Counted from the first letter of the stretch, positions 19,572 to 29,406 are shown. The stretch: 39,649 bases of DNA from Rhodothermales bacterium (GCA_017859335.1 JAFMNH010000011.1:1-39649); one strand, 5' to 3'. The notes: a model not told the origin generated them from the letters alone. Numbers and translations are program-made.

Positions 19572-20867
19572 TCAGCTGTCGGAATCCATTTCAGGAGCTG
19601 ACAGGTCCTCATAAGGCGTGAGCGTTCCAGCCTGCATGCCGGGCGAATCATCCGGGTCAGGGCGCGGGTCCGGCTCGCGGACCCGCGCCCCGGGAAGTAC
19701 GTCAATCGTTCGGCAGGAGGCAGGCTCAAGGTGGTTGTGGACAATTTCCCGGCGGGCAGCCGTTGTCACACTCTGACCGATGGCTTCCGATCCCAAGATG
19801 GCCAGAAAGGCCTCGATACGGGCCGGATCCAGATTATCGAATACATCATCAAGCAGCAGGATGGGACGCTCCCGACCGCGCTCCTGCAGGTAATCGTACT
19901 GCGCCAGCTTGAGCGCCATGCCGAACGTGCGATGCTGACCTTGCGAAGCATAACGCCGTACAGGCAACTCATCGAGCACGAGATCCACGTCATGGCGATG
20001 GGGTCCGCACAGGGTCATACCACGATCGCGCTCACGGCGCGCCATCTGCTGCAGTTCGCCAGCAAAGGCATCCCGCACTGCGGCGACATCATGAGCTGCG
20101 GGGAGTGGCCCGCTTGTCGATGAAGCAAAAGGACGGTATGCCATTCGGGGTCTTTCTGCCACCTCGCTGATGTGTTCGTAGGCCCGATCCAAATGTAGCG
20201 AGAACGCCTCGATGAAGGCCATTCGAGTGGCTATGATGGCTGCACCCGGTTCGAGGATACTGTCTGTAAGGCTCTGCAACACAACAGGATCGACCGCTCG
20301 TTTGGTTCGCCGGGCGCGACCGAGCAGTTCATTACGCTGTTTCAGGGCCAGTCGGTATCGAAGCAGGTGGTCTAGGTAGACCCGGCTCGACTGGGATATG
20401 ATGTTGTCGATGAACCGACGACGATATTCAGGCCCTTCAGCCGTCAGGCGCTGATCTTCGGGAGAGAAGACGACTACAGGAAAGCGACCAACGATATCGG
20501 TCAGTCGCTCCAAGGGTGATGCTCCGACAAAAATCTTCTTCCCCTCCCCGGGCACATAGGCAACACGTACTTTTTGATCACCTCGAGCTTCGGTCTCGAA
20601 CTGCCCCACAACCTCATAGAAGGGTGCATGCCTGCGCAGGATGACCTGATCCTGCGAGGTCAAGAAACTGCGGGAAAGGCACAGCAGATGGATCGACTCC
20701 AGGATGTTCGTCTTGCCGGCCCCATTGGGACCGATGATGACGTTTACGCCCTCCTCAAAATGGATGGAGGTATCCTCGTGCGCACGCACGCCGCGAATAT
20801 GAAGGGAGCGAAGAACCAAGCTGCTTGAAAGTGATATCTTGCCGGCCCCACCAGCCGATGTTGGCAT
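19572..20867 (-). CDS. recF: DNA replication/repair protein RecF (start uncertain)
   Basis: 'VLRSLHIRGVRAHEDTSIHFEEGVNVIIGPNGAGKTNILESIHLLCLSRSF'; 'PEYRRRFIDNIISQ'; 'RPILLLDDVFDNLDPARIEAFL'. Confidence 0.93.
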   Translation of the reverse strand: MPTSAGGAGKISLSSSLVLRSLHIRGVRAHEDTSIHFEEGVNVIIGPNGAGKTNILESIHLLCLSRSFLTSQDQVILRRHAPFYEVVGQFETEARGDQKVRVAYVPGEGKKIFVGASPLERLTDIVGRFPVVVFSPEDQRLTAEGPEYRRRFIDNIISQSSRVYLDHLLRYRLALKQRNELLGRARRTKRAVDPVVLQSLTDSILEPGAAIIATRMAFIEAFSLHLDRAYEHISEVAERPRMAYRPFASSTSGPLPAAHDVAAVRDAFAGELQQMARRERDRGMTLCGPHRHDVDLVLDELPVRRYASQGQHRTFGMALKLAQYDYLQERGRERPILLLDDVFDNLDPARIEAFLAILGSEAIGQSVTTAARREIVHNHLEPASCRTIDVLPGARVREPDPRPDPDDSPGMQAGTLTPYEDLSAPEMDSDS

Positions 20868-20957
20868 GCGTGGCGCGAACAAACTGACCTGTTGCGCGAA
20901 CGCTTGCCGACGGGCTTCGTTCGCACCCCGTTCCTACTCCCAACTTCCTCCAGGTCC

Positions 20958-21893
20958 ATGGCCCAGCGCCCACTCCTCTTTGACGAACTGCAACAGCTTG
21001 CCACCGAGCAGCGGAATCCCCGCTCGATGCAGATCGATACAGCATCGGTACCCACCATCCTCGACATCATGAATGCTGAGGACCACCTGGTGGCTGAGGC
21101 CGTGGGCACGCAGCTCACGTGGATTGGAGAGGCCGTGGACATCATCGTGCATGCCTTCCGCAATGGAGGACGCCTCTTCTACGCGGGTGCCGGCACGAGT
21201 GGACGTCTGGGCATTCTGGATGCCTCCGAGTGTCCGCCCACGTTCGGATCGGATCCTGAGATGGTCCAGGGCCTGATTGCCGGTGGCCTTCCGGCTGTTT
21301 TCCAGGCACAGGAGGGAGCCGAAGACCATGAAGAACATGGTGCCACGGCCCTCGATGAGGCGGGCGTACGCGCCGGGGATGTGGTTTGCGGCATTGCGGC
21401 CAGTCGACGGACGCCGTTCGTGATCGGCGCTGTCAAGCATGCCCGAACGCTTGGGTGCAAGACGCTCTTCGTCACGTGTACTCCCCGGGAGGCGTTCAAT
21501 ATTGATGTGGATGTTGCCATCTGTCCTGTAGTGGGACCCGAGGTCATCATGGGAAGCACACGTATGAAGAGCGGTACCGCCCAGAAACTGGTTCTCAACA
21601 TGCTGACCACGGCCTCCATGATCCGTATGGGCAAGGTCTACGAAAACATGATGGTCGACCTGCAGATGACCAACGCCAAGCTCGTAGAACGCTCCAAACG
21701 CACGGTCATGACGGTGACGGGTGTGGCCTACGACGAGGCCACGCAGATTCTGGATGCAGCCGGGGGACATGTAAAAACCGCTCTGGTCATGCACCTGGCG
21801 GGCATCTCCCGGGAGGAAGCTGCAAACCGGCTGGAGAAGGCCTCCGGATTCGTACGCCCCGCCATTGAAGATCAGGCGTATACGCCTGCCTGA
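20958..21893 (+). CDS. murQ: N-acetylmuramic acid 6-phosphate etherase
   Basis: 'GRLFYAGAGTSGRLGILDASECPPTFG', 'VGPEVIMGSTRMKSGTAQKLVLNMLTT'; start MAQRPLLFDELQQL. Confidence 0.95.
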   Translation: MAQRPLLFDELQQLATEQRNPRSMQIDTASVPTILDIMNAEDHLVAEAVGTQLTWIGEAVDIIVHAFRNGGRLFYAGAGTSGRLGILDASECPPTFGSDPEMVQGLIAGGLPAVFQAQEGAEDHEEHGATALDEAGVRAGDVVCGIAASRRTPFVIGAVKHARTLGCKTLFVTCTPREAFNIDVDVAICPVVGPEVIMGSTRMKSGTAQKLVLNMLTTASMIRMGKVYENMMVDLQMTNAKLVERSKRTVMTVTGVAYDEATQILDAAGGHVKTALVMHLAGISREEAANRLEKASGFVRPAIEDQAYTPA

Positions 21894-21954
21894 CGGACCT
21901 GAGCGGATCCACCTTCGTATACCCGCGGCTTCCCGCGACCAGCACCACCCCCCG

Positions 21955-24900
21955 GTGTCCCTCGAACTCATCCGCTCCCGTATTGCATCGGCGGCCTTCA
22001 GTCGCCGCCTGGTGGAATGGGCCTCCGAATCTTCAGGAGATCCCAATGGGAGCGGTGCATCCGCCGGTCGGAGCCTGTCGGTCCGTGGCGCGGTCGGTTC
22101 GCTACCTGCCTTCCTGACGGCAACCGTTTTTCTCGAGTCCTCCCGCCCCGTATTGTGCCTGTTGCCAGACGAGGATGCGGCCGCATTCTTCGGTTCCGAC
22201 CTGCAGCAGATCCTGGGCTCGGACGAGCAGGTCATGTTGCTGCCGGTGTCGGATAATCGACCGTTTGACCCGGAGCACATGCCGGACCCCGCGCCAACGA
22301 TGGCGCGGGGCGACGTCCTCGAGCGGCTCAAGGACGGCTATGAAGGTATTCTGGTGTGCAGCGTTCCTGCTTTTGCCGAGAAGGTCCCACCGATCGAAGC
22401 CGTACAGTCTGCGACACTCGACATCGAATCCGGTGAGGTCATCGATCCCGAAGAGCTGATCGAGCGACTCATCGGGCAAGGTTTCACACGTACCGAGTTC
22501 GTCGAAGCACCCGGTGATCTGGCGCTGCGTGGTGGCATTCTGGATGTGTTTCCCTACACAGGCACCTATCCCATACGATTCGAGTTTTTCGGTGACGAGG
22601 TGGATTCCATCCGGGAATTCGACATCCACACGCAGCGATCCGTCAGCCGCCGGACCTCGGCACGGATCGTTCCTAATCTGGAGGGAGATGCTGCAGCGAA
22701 TCATGGTCGCATCCCTCTTACAAAGCATCTGAAACCGTCCACCCTCATCCTGCAAATCGATGGGTCGGCGCTTATTGAAGCCGCGGATGGCCTTGTTGAG
22801 GAGCGTACCAAGCAGCGGGAGGCTGCGTTGGCCAAAGCTTCGGGATCGTCGCCATCAACACGCATCACAAGCGACGATGATGATGACCCGGACGAGGCTG
22901 CTATCCGTCCGGATGCTGACATGCCTGAGGTATCGTCTCTTTACCTGGATGGCGAGGACATGCAGGCCAACCTCCTCGCTTTCGACTCCGTACACGCAGG
23001 ATCCTTCCAGGATCTGGCGGAAGAGAGTCTGTCGGTTGCATCGCACCCCCAACCCGGTTTCAACTCACGTATCGGGCTGCTGCGCAACCGGTTGCTGCAG
23101 AACGAGCAGAACCACATGGAGACCCTCATCCTGTGCGATAACCGCGGACAGGAGGGACGGCTGATGGAGCTTCTTGAGGAAGACCTCGAGGCGGGACGCG
23201 TACGGCTCAAGACCGAGTCCCTGCATCGTGGCTTCGAAGTGCCCGAGTTGCAGCTGGCACTCTACACGGACCATGAGATTTTTGGTCGGTATCATCGGCC
23301 AACGGCGCGCAAGCAGAAGCAACGCTTCGGTGGGCTGAGTCTGCGGGAGCTGCATCAATTGACACCCGGCGATTTTGTTGTCCACATCGACTACGGCATT
23401 GGACGCTTCTCGGGCATGGAGCATATCGAGGTGCGAGGGCGTCGGCAGGAAGCGGTTCGCCTCTCCTATCTCAATGGCGACACGCTCTACGTGAATGTCA
23501 ACGCCCTCTACAAACTCCACAAGTACAAAGGAAAAGAAGGGCACCAACCGCAGCTGACAAAGTTGGGCTCCGGGCAATGGGAAAAGGCCAAGGCCCGAAC
23601 CAAGTCCCGTGTAAAGGACATTGCCCGCGACCTGATCAGGCTCTATGCGAAGCGCAAGGCCTCCAATGGTCATGCCTATCCCGAGGATACCATCTGGCAA
23701 CGGGAGCTTGAAGCATCCTTCCAATTCGAGGACACGCCGGATCAGGCTTCGACAGCCAAAGCGGTCAAGGAGGATATGGAGAAGCCGCAACCCATGGATC
23801 GACTGGTCTGTGGGGATGTAGGCTTCGGCAAGACCGAGATTGCGATTCGGGCTGCCTTCAAAGCAGCTCAGGACGGAAAGCAGGTGGGAGTTCTCGTACC
23901 TACTACGGTCCTGGCCATGCAGCATTTTCGTACGTTCTCGAAGCGTCTTTCGAATTATCCGGTCACCATCGGTGTGCTCTCGCGTTTCCGGACGCCTGCC
24001 GAGCAGAAAGAAACGCTCGCTCAGCTGGCGAATGGCCAGGTTGACATCGTGATCGGTACGCAGCGGCTGATTTCGAAGGATGTCATCTTCAAGGATCTTG
24101 GTCTCCTGATCGTAGACGAAGAGCAGCGATTCGGCGTGGCCATGAAAGAGAAGCTGCGCACGTTGCGGGTACATGTTGACACGCTTACGCTGACAGCCAC
24201 ACCCATACCCCGGACCCTGCAGTTCTCCCTCATGGGAGCGCGCGACCTTTCAATCATTGCCACGGCGCCAGACAACCGGCAACCCATCCAGACCGAAATC
24301 CATGCCTTTGACAAAGACCTGATCCGGGATGCCCTGCTCTACGAGATCAACCGGGGTGGTCAGGTTTTTTTCATCCATAATCGGGTGCAGTCCATCAATG
24401 AGATATCGGCGATGCTGCGCATGCTCGTTCCGGATATCCGCGTGCAAGTGGCACATGGCCAGATGAAGGGGCCTGAGCTCGAACGCATCATGATGGAATT
24501 TGCCGAAGGCGATTTCGATGTGCTCGTCAGCACCAACATCATCGAAAACGGGCTCGACATCCCCAATGCCAACACGATCATCATCAACCGGGGGGATCAC
24601 TTCGGATTGGCTGAGCTGCATCAGTTGAGGGGGCGTGTGGGTCGTTCGAACCGAAAAGCCTTCTGCTATCTGCTGGTCCCCTCCATCCACAGTCTGACCC
24701 GCGAAGCCAAACAGCGGCTGCAGGCCGTCGAGGAGTTCAGCGATCTGGGTAGTGGCTTCCATTTGGCCATGCGGGATCTCGATATTCGGGGTGCAGGCAA
24801 TATGCTTGGCGCCGAGCAGAGCGGCTTCATTGCTGATGTAGGATTTGAGACCTATCACCGCATACTGGATGAGACGGTGGAAGAGCTTCGTACAGAGGAG

Positions 24901-25407
24901 TTTGCGGCTGTCTTCGAAGAAGAACGCAAGCCGAAGGCCACCGAAACCCTGGTCGATATTGATGCCGATGCCCTCATTCCCGAGACCTACCTCTCGAACA
25001 GGATTGAACGGCTCAACATGTATCGTCGCATTTCCGAGTGCCCAAGCCGCAGCGAACTCGATGCGGTCAGCGACGAAATGGCTGACCGGTTCGGTCCGCT
25101 ACCTGACGAAGTGACCAGTCTGATCATGGGAGTGGAGATGAAAATTGCAGGACAGGAGCTGCGCCTTCCCAAGATCACGTTCAAAAACGAACGGCTCTTC
25201 CTTCGCCTCCCGTCGACCGATGAAGACCCGTGGTTTTACGAGCACCGGTTTCAGGGACTCCTCGCGGCGCTGGGCAGTCTTGATCACCGCTACGTTCTGA
25301 AGGAGAGCCGCGCAGGCAGTCTGCGAGCTATTGTGCAAGAGATTCCAGACCTTCAGGTCGCGCGCTCCCTGATCATGACTTTGGTCAACAGCGTATCGTC
25401 ACGCTGA
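21955..25407 (+). CDS. mfd: transcription-repair coupling factor (GTG start at 21955 or TTG at 21865)
   Basis: 'LTPGDFVVHIDYGIGRFSGMEHIEV' (RID), 'RLVCGDVGFGKTEIAIRAAFKA', 'LLIVDEEQRFGVAMKEKLRTLR', 'LTLTATPIPRTLQFSLMGARDLSII'. Confidence 0.97.
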   Translation: MSLELIRSRIASAAFSRRLVEWASESSGDPNGSGASAGRSLSVRGAVGSLPAFLTATVFLESSRPVLCLLPDEDAAAFFGSDLQQILGSDEQVMLLPVSDNRPFDPEHMPDPAPTMARGDVLERLKDGYEGILVCSVPAFAEKVPPIEAVQSATLDIESGEVIDPEELIERLIGQGFTRTEFVEAPGDLALRGGILDVFPYTGTYPIRFEFFGDEVDSIREFDIHTQRSVSRRTSARIVPNLEGDAAANHGRIPLTKHLKPSTLILQIDGSALIEAADGLVEERTKQREAALAKASGSSPSTRITSDDDDDPDEAAIRPDADMPEVSSLYLDGEDMQANLLAFDSVHAGSFQDLAEESLSVASHPQPGFNSRIGLLRNRLLQNEQNHMETLILCDNRGQEGRLMELLEEDLEAGRVRLKTESLHRGFEVPELQLALYTDHEIFGRYHRPTARKQKQRFGGLSLRELHQLTPGDFVVHIDYGIGRFSGMEHIEVRGRRQEAVRLSYLNGDTLYVNVNALYKLHKYKGKEGHQPQLTKLGSGQWEKAKARTKSRVKDIARDLIRLYAKRKASNGHAYPEDTIWQRELEASFQFEDTPDQASTAKAVKEDMEKPQPMDRLVCGDVGFGKTEIAIRAAFKAAQDGKQVGVLVPTTVLAMQHFRTFSKRLSNYPVTIGVLSRFRTPAEQKETLAQLANGQVDIVIGTQRLISKDVIFKDLGLLIVDEEQRFGVAMKEKLRTLRVHVDTLTLTATPIPRTLQFSLMGARDLSIIATAPDNRQPIQTEIHAFDKDLIRDALLYEINRGGQVFFIHNRVQSINEISAMLRMLVPDIRVQVAHGQMKGPELERIMMEFAEGDFDVLVSTNIIENGLDIPNANTIIINRGDHFGLAELHQLRGRVGRSNRKAFCYLLVPSIHSLTREAKQRLQAVEEFSDLGSGFHLAMRDLDIRGAGNMLGAEQSGFIADVGFETYHRILDETVEELRTEEFAAVFEEERKPKATETLVDIDADALIPETYLSNRIERLNMYRRISECPSRSELDAVSDEMADRFGPLPDEVTSLIMGVEMKIAGQELRLPKITFKNERLFLRLPSTDEDPWFYEHRFQGLLAALGSLDHRYVLKESRAGSLRAIVQEIPDLQVARSLIMTLVNSVSSR

Positions 25408-25585
25408 TACCCGGACCGAAAGGACCCAGATTGTAGCACCTCTCAGACGCTGCTCGACCCGGCAGGGCATCGGCACTCTCCTATCTTGCGCACCAGAATC
25501 ACTCCACAAGACTCTAAAAATTTCCGTAACTAATTGTGCCACAACGTTTAGCGGCGAAAATTATAATCGCTTGTTTCGGGACTAC

Positions 25586-26563
25586 TTATTTATCGTAATT
25601 GGCATCTATGGTGAGTGCCATCCGGCGATGCTGATCAATCAGCAGATCAGGCTCAAGTACCTTGACGTCGGGACCAAAACGGAGCAACCATCCTGCCAGG
25701 TACTCCATGTTCTCGAACGTGAAGGTCACCTCAATCCTGTCATCGTAGGCGGACTCCTCATCAATGCGGGCCGGTATCTGCGAGCGCACTTTGGGATAGA
25801 CCGCTCTGGCAAACCATAGACGCACCTGGTATGGATCAGCCTGGCGACCCTCTCCTTCAAGGTAGGTCTGCAGATCAAAATCCTCGGGCCGATCGAATCG
25901 TTCCGTCAGCACGAACATCTCTTCGATGCGATCCAGACGGAAGTTGCGGATCTCGGCGCGTAGATGGTCAAAAGCAATCAGGTTCCAGTGGTCGGTGTAA
26001 TAGACCAGCCCCAGTGGATCCACCCTGCGCTGCGTAAGCTCTCCGCGGCTCTCAACGAAGTATTCCATGATCACTTTGCGTGATCGGGCAACTGCCTCGG
26101 ACAACTTGAACCACTTGCCGGTTTCCAGGCCTTCAGACTGCACGGCATGGGACCAGTAGGGATCGAGTACCGTGTTTTCCGAAAGGCGGTCCACATACTC
26201 GCGTATTTCCCGCGGCAACACAGACCGGATTTTCAGAGAGACCTCACCTGCATCCTCTCGCAGGGAAGCGTCTGATTGCAACCGCATGAACTCCGTACCC
26301 ACCAATAACGTAGCCGCCTCGCGGGCGGTCAGCATGAGTGGCGGCAGTTGATACCCCTCAAGGATCTCATACCCACCTCCCTCGGAATACGTCAACGGGA
26401 CGCCTGATTCGGAAAGTGCCCGGAGGTCCCTGAAAATCGTTCTCCTGCTCACACCGAAATGCTCTGCCAGGTCACGACTCGTCATGTTGGGTCGGTTCTG
26501 CAAAAGTAGAATTGCAGCGAAAAGGCGCTCGGTCCGTGTGCCTTGTTTGTCACTTTTTGCCAT
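25586..26563 (-). CDS. HTH/WYL-domain transcriptional regulator
   Basis: N-terminal HTH 'MTSRDLAEHFGVSRRTIFRDLRALSESGVPL' and WYL-like 'LGLVYYTDHWNLIAFDHLRAEIRNFRLDRIEEM'. Confidence 0.88.
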   Translation of the reverse strand: MAKSDKQGTRTERLFAAILLLQNRPNMTSRDLAEHFGVSRRTIFRDLRALSESGVPLTYSEGGGYEILEGYQLPPLMLTAREAATLLVGTEFMRLQSDASLREDAGEVSLKIRSVLPREIREYVDRLSENTVLDPYWSHAVQSEGLETGKWFKLSEAVARSRKVIMEYFVESRGELTQRRVDPLGLVYYTDHWNLIAFDHLRAEIRNFRLDRIEEMFVLTERFDRPEDFDLQTYLEGEGRQADPYQVRLWFARAVYPKVRSQIPARIDEESAYDDRIEVTFTFENMEYLAGWLLRFGPDVKVLEPDLLIDQHRRMALTIDANYDK

Positions 26564-26599
26564 GGTTCAACCGTGTCCTGACGCCTTGGGAAACGCGTC

Positions 26600-27253
26600 T
26601 CAGGGAGAGGTACTGCGTACGTGAACGATCTCTTTTGTCTCAAAATACGGATCCGACGTCAGCTGCCGGAGCGGTATGCGCTCCACTATCACATCCGGAA
26701 ATTCTGCTGTGAGCGCTGCTATCTCCGCGTCCAGCTGCCCCCCTTTCAGGCAGAGCAATCCGTCCTTCCACACGTCCTCGCGCGTTTCGATGCGCGGAGG
26801 CAGCGCAACCGCTGCGTGCCAGGACCAAAGCACCTTCAAAGGCGCCGTCGCCCGCGAGACCGACAGGTTCGCCCTTTCTATACAGGCCTCTGCCCGCCCA
26901 TGCCATGAGCGCACGGCAGGAATACCCAAGCGGCGAGCGAAGAGATCGACAGATCGGGTCTTTTTTTGATTCGAATCGACACCCAATACGCTAGTGTCTG
27001 GAAAAAGGATACCGAGCACGATAGCAGGTAACCCGCCGCCTGTGCCCCAGTCAATGACGGCAGTCTCCGCTGGTATGCGCCGAGTGCCCAACGCCAGACA
27101 GTGCCCGATATGCCGGGTTTGTACGTGAGGCTCATCGACTCGAGACACCAGATTGAACTGGCGATTTACAGACTGTAGCTCACGGGCATAGGCCAGTAAC
27201 TGCTCGTGCTGTTTCTCATCGAGGGGTATGTCAAACGGCCAGAGTGCAGGCAT
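26600..27253 (-). CDS. rsmG: 16S rRNA (guanine-N7) methyltransferase RsmG/GidB
   Basis: 'AVIDWGTGGGLPAIVLGILFPDTSVLGVDSNQKKTRSVDLFARRLGI' and 'SRATAPLKVLWSWHAAV'; position after mnmG. Confidence 0.9.
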   Translation of the reverse strand: MPALWPFDIPLDEKQHEQLLAYARELQSVNRQFNLVSRVDEPHVQTRHIGHCLALGTRRIPAETAVIDWGTGGGLPAIVLGILFPDTSVLGVDSNQKKTRSVDLFARRLGIPAVRSWHGRAEACIERANLSVSRATAPLKVLWSWHAAVALPPRIETREDVWKDGLLCLKGGQLDAEIAALTAEFPDVIVERIPLRQLTSDPYFETKEIVHVRSTSP

Positions 27254-27321
27254 GGTAGATTGGGGCAATCACGTTTGTAACACGGTGAGCAAGGCGGACT
27301 GACAAAGGGGGCTGACCCCTG

Positions 27322-27355
27322 GTGGCTGAATGTTTCACGTGAAACATTCAGCCAC
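27322..27355. promoter_or_regulatory. parS: parS-like ParB centromere site 1 (core 27331..27346) in a 34-bp perfect palindrome
   Basis: GTGGCTGAA-TGTTTCACGTGAAACA-TTCAGCCAC. The 16-bp core matches the conserved chromosomal parS consensus TGTTNCACGTGAAACA. Confidence 0.88.
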
Positions 27356-27425
27356 TGGACAGCAGCTGCCCACGATTACCAACCCCAAGGTACGCCACCC
27401 TTTCCTCGTCTTGGGGGCCCAAAGA

Positions 27426-27453
27426 GGTAGATGTTTCACGTGAAACATCTACC
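27426..27453. promoter_or_regulatory. parS: parS-like ParB centromere site 2 (core 27432..27447) in a 28-bp perfect palindrome
   Basis: GGTAGA-TGTTTCACGTGAAACA-TCTACC. Same core as site 1, different flanking arms. Confidence 0.88.
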
Positions 27454-27476
27454 GGACCGGTGGGGACAAACCACCG

Positions 27477-29369
27477 CTATTCCTCAACGCGAGGAACACG
27501 ACCGGACTTGACCATCACCATCAGTACCGATACATCAGAAGGAGACACGCCAGAGATACGCGAGGCCTGACCAAGGTTCTGCGGGCGAATCCGGCTCAGC
27601 TTCTCGCGTGCCTCCATCGTGATGTTTTGAATCGATGCATAATCGAGGGCCGAGGGTAGCGGCATGGACTCCAACTGTTCCATTTTCTCAATCAGACCGC
27701 GCTCCCTCTCAACGTAGCCTTCGTACTTGAGGTCAATTTCAACCATGTCCTCAACACGCTCCAAGCCGTCAATGGAGGGGATCAAGCCGTCATGCCCGGT
27801 CTTCCTGAGAAGCGTACCAAGATGAACTTCAGGTCGTAGGGCCACTTTGGCGATACGATCCGTTTGCTTGACCGGAGCACTGTCCAAGGATGCCAGATAC
27901 GGGTTGGCTACCTCTGGAGTAATACTTGTCTGCCGAACCGAAGACAACAAGTCCCGGCGAGCTGCACGGCGGCGCTCCATCCTGCGGATCCGGTCATCGG
28001 ATACCAATCCTAGACGGTGCCCTATGGGTGTCAGGCGCTCATCGGCGTTGTCTTGGCGCAGCATCATGCGGTGCTCGGCGCGAGACGTAAACATACGATA
28101 AGGCTCATCCGTGCCCTTGGCTACCAGATCATCGATCAACACGCCGATATACGCTTCCGAGCGCTTCAACACCAATTGTTCTTGCCCACGCACGTAGAGC
28201 GCGGCATTCGTACCGGCTATCAAACCCTGCGCGCCTGCCTCCTCATACCCCGTCGTGCCGTTGATCTGACCGGCGAAGAAAAGCCCCTCCACCGCTTTCG
28301 TCTCCAGGGAATACCGCAACTGGTACGGCGGGAAATAGTCATATTCGATGGCGTAGCCGGGACGAAGCATATGTACGTTCTCGAGCCCTGTCACACGGCG
28401 CATCGCCTCCATCTGCACCTCCTCGGGAAGGCTCGTTGAAAAGCCGTTGACGTACACCTCGTCTGTATGCCAACCCTCGGGCTCCAGGAATATTTGATGC
28501 CGCTCCTTGTCAGCAAAGCGGTCGATCTTGTCCTCTATGGAGGGACAATAGCGCGGTCCTGTTCCCTGTATGCGACCCACGAACATGGGACTTCGATCAA
28601 ACCCTGTTCGAAGAATATCGTGAACCTCCGGGTCTGTGAACGTAATCCAGCAACTGAGCTGCCTTGCGGGTAGCTGTTCCGTCATGAAACTGAATGGAGA
28701 TGGCTCCGAATCGCCCAGTTGTTCTTCAAGACGCGCATAATCGATGGTACGCCCATCCAACCGCGGAGGCGTGCCTGTCTTCAGACGCCCCGACTCAAAC
28801 CCCAATCGGTGCAACGCCCCCGTCAATCCTTTGGAAGCTCCTTCACCCATCCTACCACCCCCGTAGGACGTGTCCCCGATGTGGATCTGACCGTTCATGA
28901 ACGTGCCACTCGTAAGGATGACGGCCCGCGAACGAATCTCTACGCCCAGCTGGGTAACAACGCCAGCTATCTGAGTGCCCTCCGTCAGTAAGTCAACCGC
29001 CATGTCCGCGCGCATGAAGAGATTGGGCTCGGCTTCCAGCATGCGCCGAACGGCACCCGCATACATGAAGCGGTCACACTGCGCACGGGGCGACCAGACG
29101 GCCGGGCCCTTGCTTCGGTTCAACATGCGAAATTGGAGTCCCGACTCGTCCGTGGCCCGACCCATCAATCCTCCGAGCGCATCGATCTCCCTAGCAATCT
29201 GTCCCTTCCCGATACCGCCAATGGCCGGGTTGCACGACATACGGCCAATCGCCTCAAGACTCATGGTAATAAGCAATGTGCGCGCGCCCATACGCGCTGC
29301 CGCCGCCGCTGCCTCACTTCCGGCATGGCCACCACCTACAACAACAACATCGTATTCCGGCCTTCTCAT
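27477..29369 (-). CDS. mnmG: tRNA uridine-5-carboxymethylaminomethyl modification enzyme MnmG/GidA
   Basis: 'YDVVVVGGGHAGSEAAAAAARMGARTLLIT', 'MSCNPAIGGIGKGQIAREIDALGG'; start MRRPEYD at 29369. Confidence 0.97.
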   Translation of the reverse strand: MRRPEYDVVVVGGGHAGSEAAAAAARMGARTLLITMSLEAIGRMSCNPAIGGIGKGQIAREIDALGGLMGRATDESGLQFRMLNRSKGPAVWSPRAQCDRFMYAGAVRRMLEAEPNLFMRADMAVDLLTEGTQIAGVVTQLGVEIRSRAVILTSGTFMNGQIHIGDTSYGGGRMGEGASKGLTGALHRLGFESGRLKTGTPPRLDGRTIDYARLEEQLGDSEPSPFSFMTEQLPARQLSCWITFTDPEVHDILRTGFDRSPMFVGRIQGTGPRYCPSIEDKIDRFADKERHQIFLEPEGWHTDEVYVNGFSTSLPEEVQMEAMRRVTGLENVHMLRPGYAIEYDYFPPYQLRYSLETKAVEGLFFAGQINGTTGYEEAGAQGLIAGTNAALYVRGQEQLVLKRSEAYIGVLIDDLVAKGTDEPYRMFTSRAEHRMMLRQDNADERLTPIGHRLGLVSDDRIRRMERRRAARRDLLSSVRQTSITPEVANPYLASLDSAPVKQTDRIAKVALRPEVHLGTLLRKTGHDGLIPSIDGLERVEDMVEIDLKYEGYVERERGLIEKMEQLESMPLPSALDYASIQNITMEAREKLSRIRPQNLGQASRISGVSPSDVSVLMVMVKSGRVPRVEE

Positions 29370-29406
29370 TATCTTATAACCCGTTGTGCCCCTTTGTTTT
29401 ACGAGC

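Noticed and set aside
20934-22331. 465-aa minus-strand ORF antisense to murQ and mfd
   Set aside because: Spans two well-supported genes on the opposite strand; composition is typical of a shadow frame.
23065-24174. 369-aa minus-strand ORF antisense to mfd
   Set aside because: Shadow ORF of the conserved Mfd helicase region.
25586-26563. WYL regulator as a marker of a defense island
   Set aside because: WYL regulators often accompany defense systems, but its neighbours here are mfd and rsmG and no defense gene is present.
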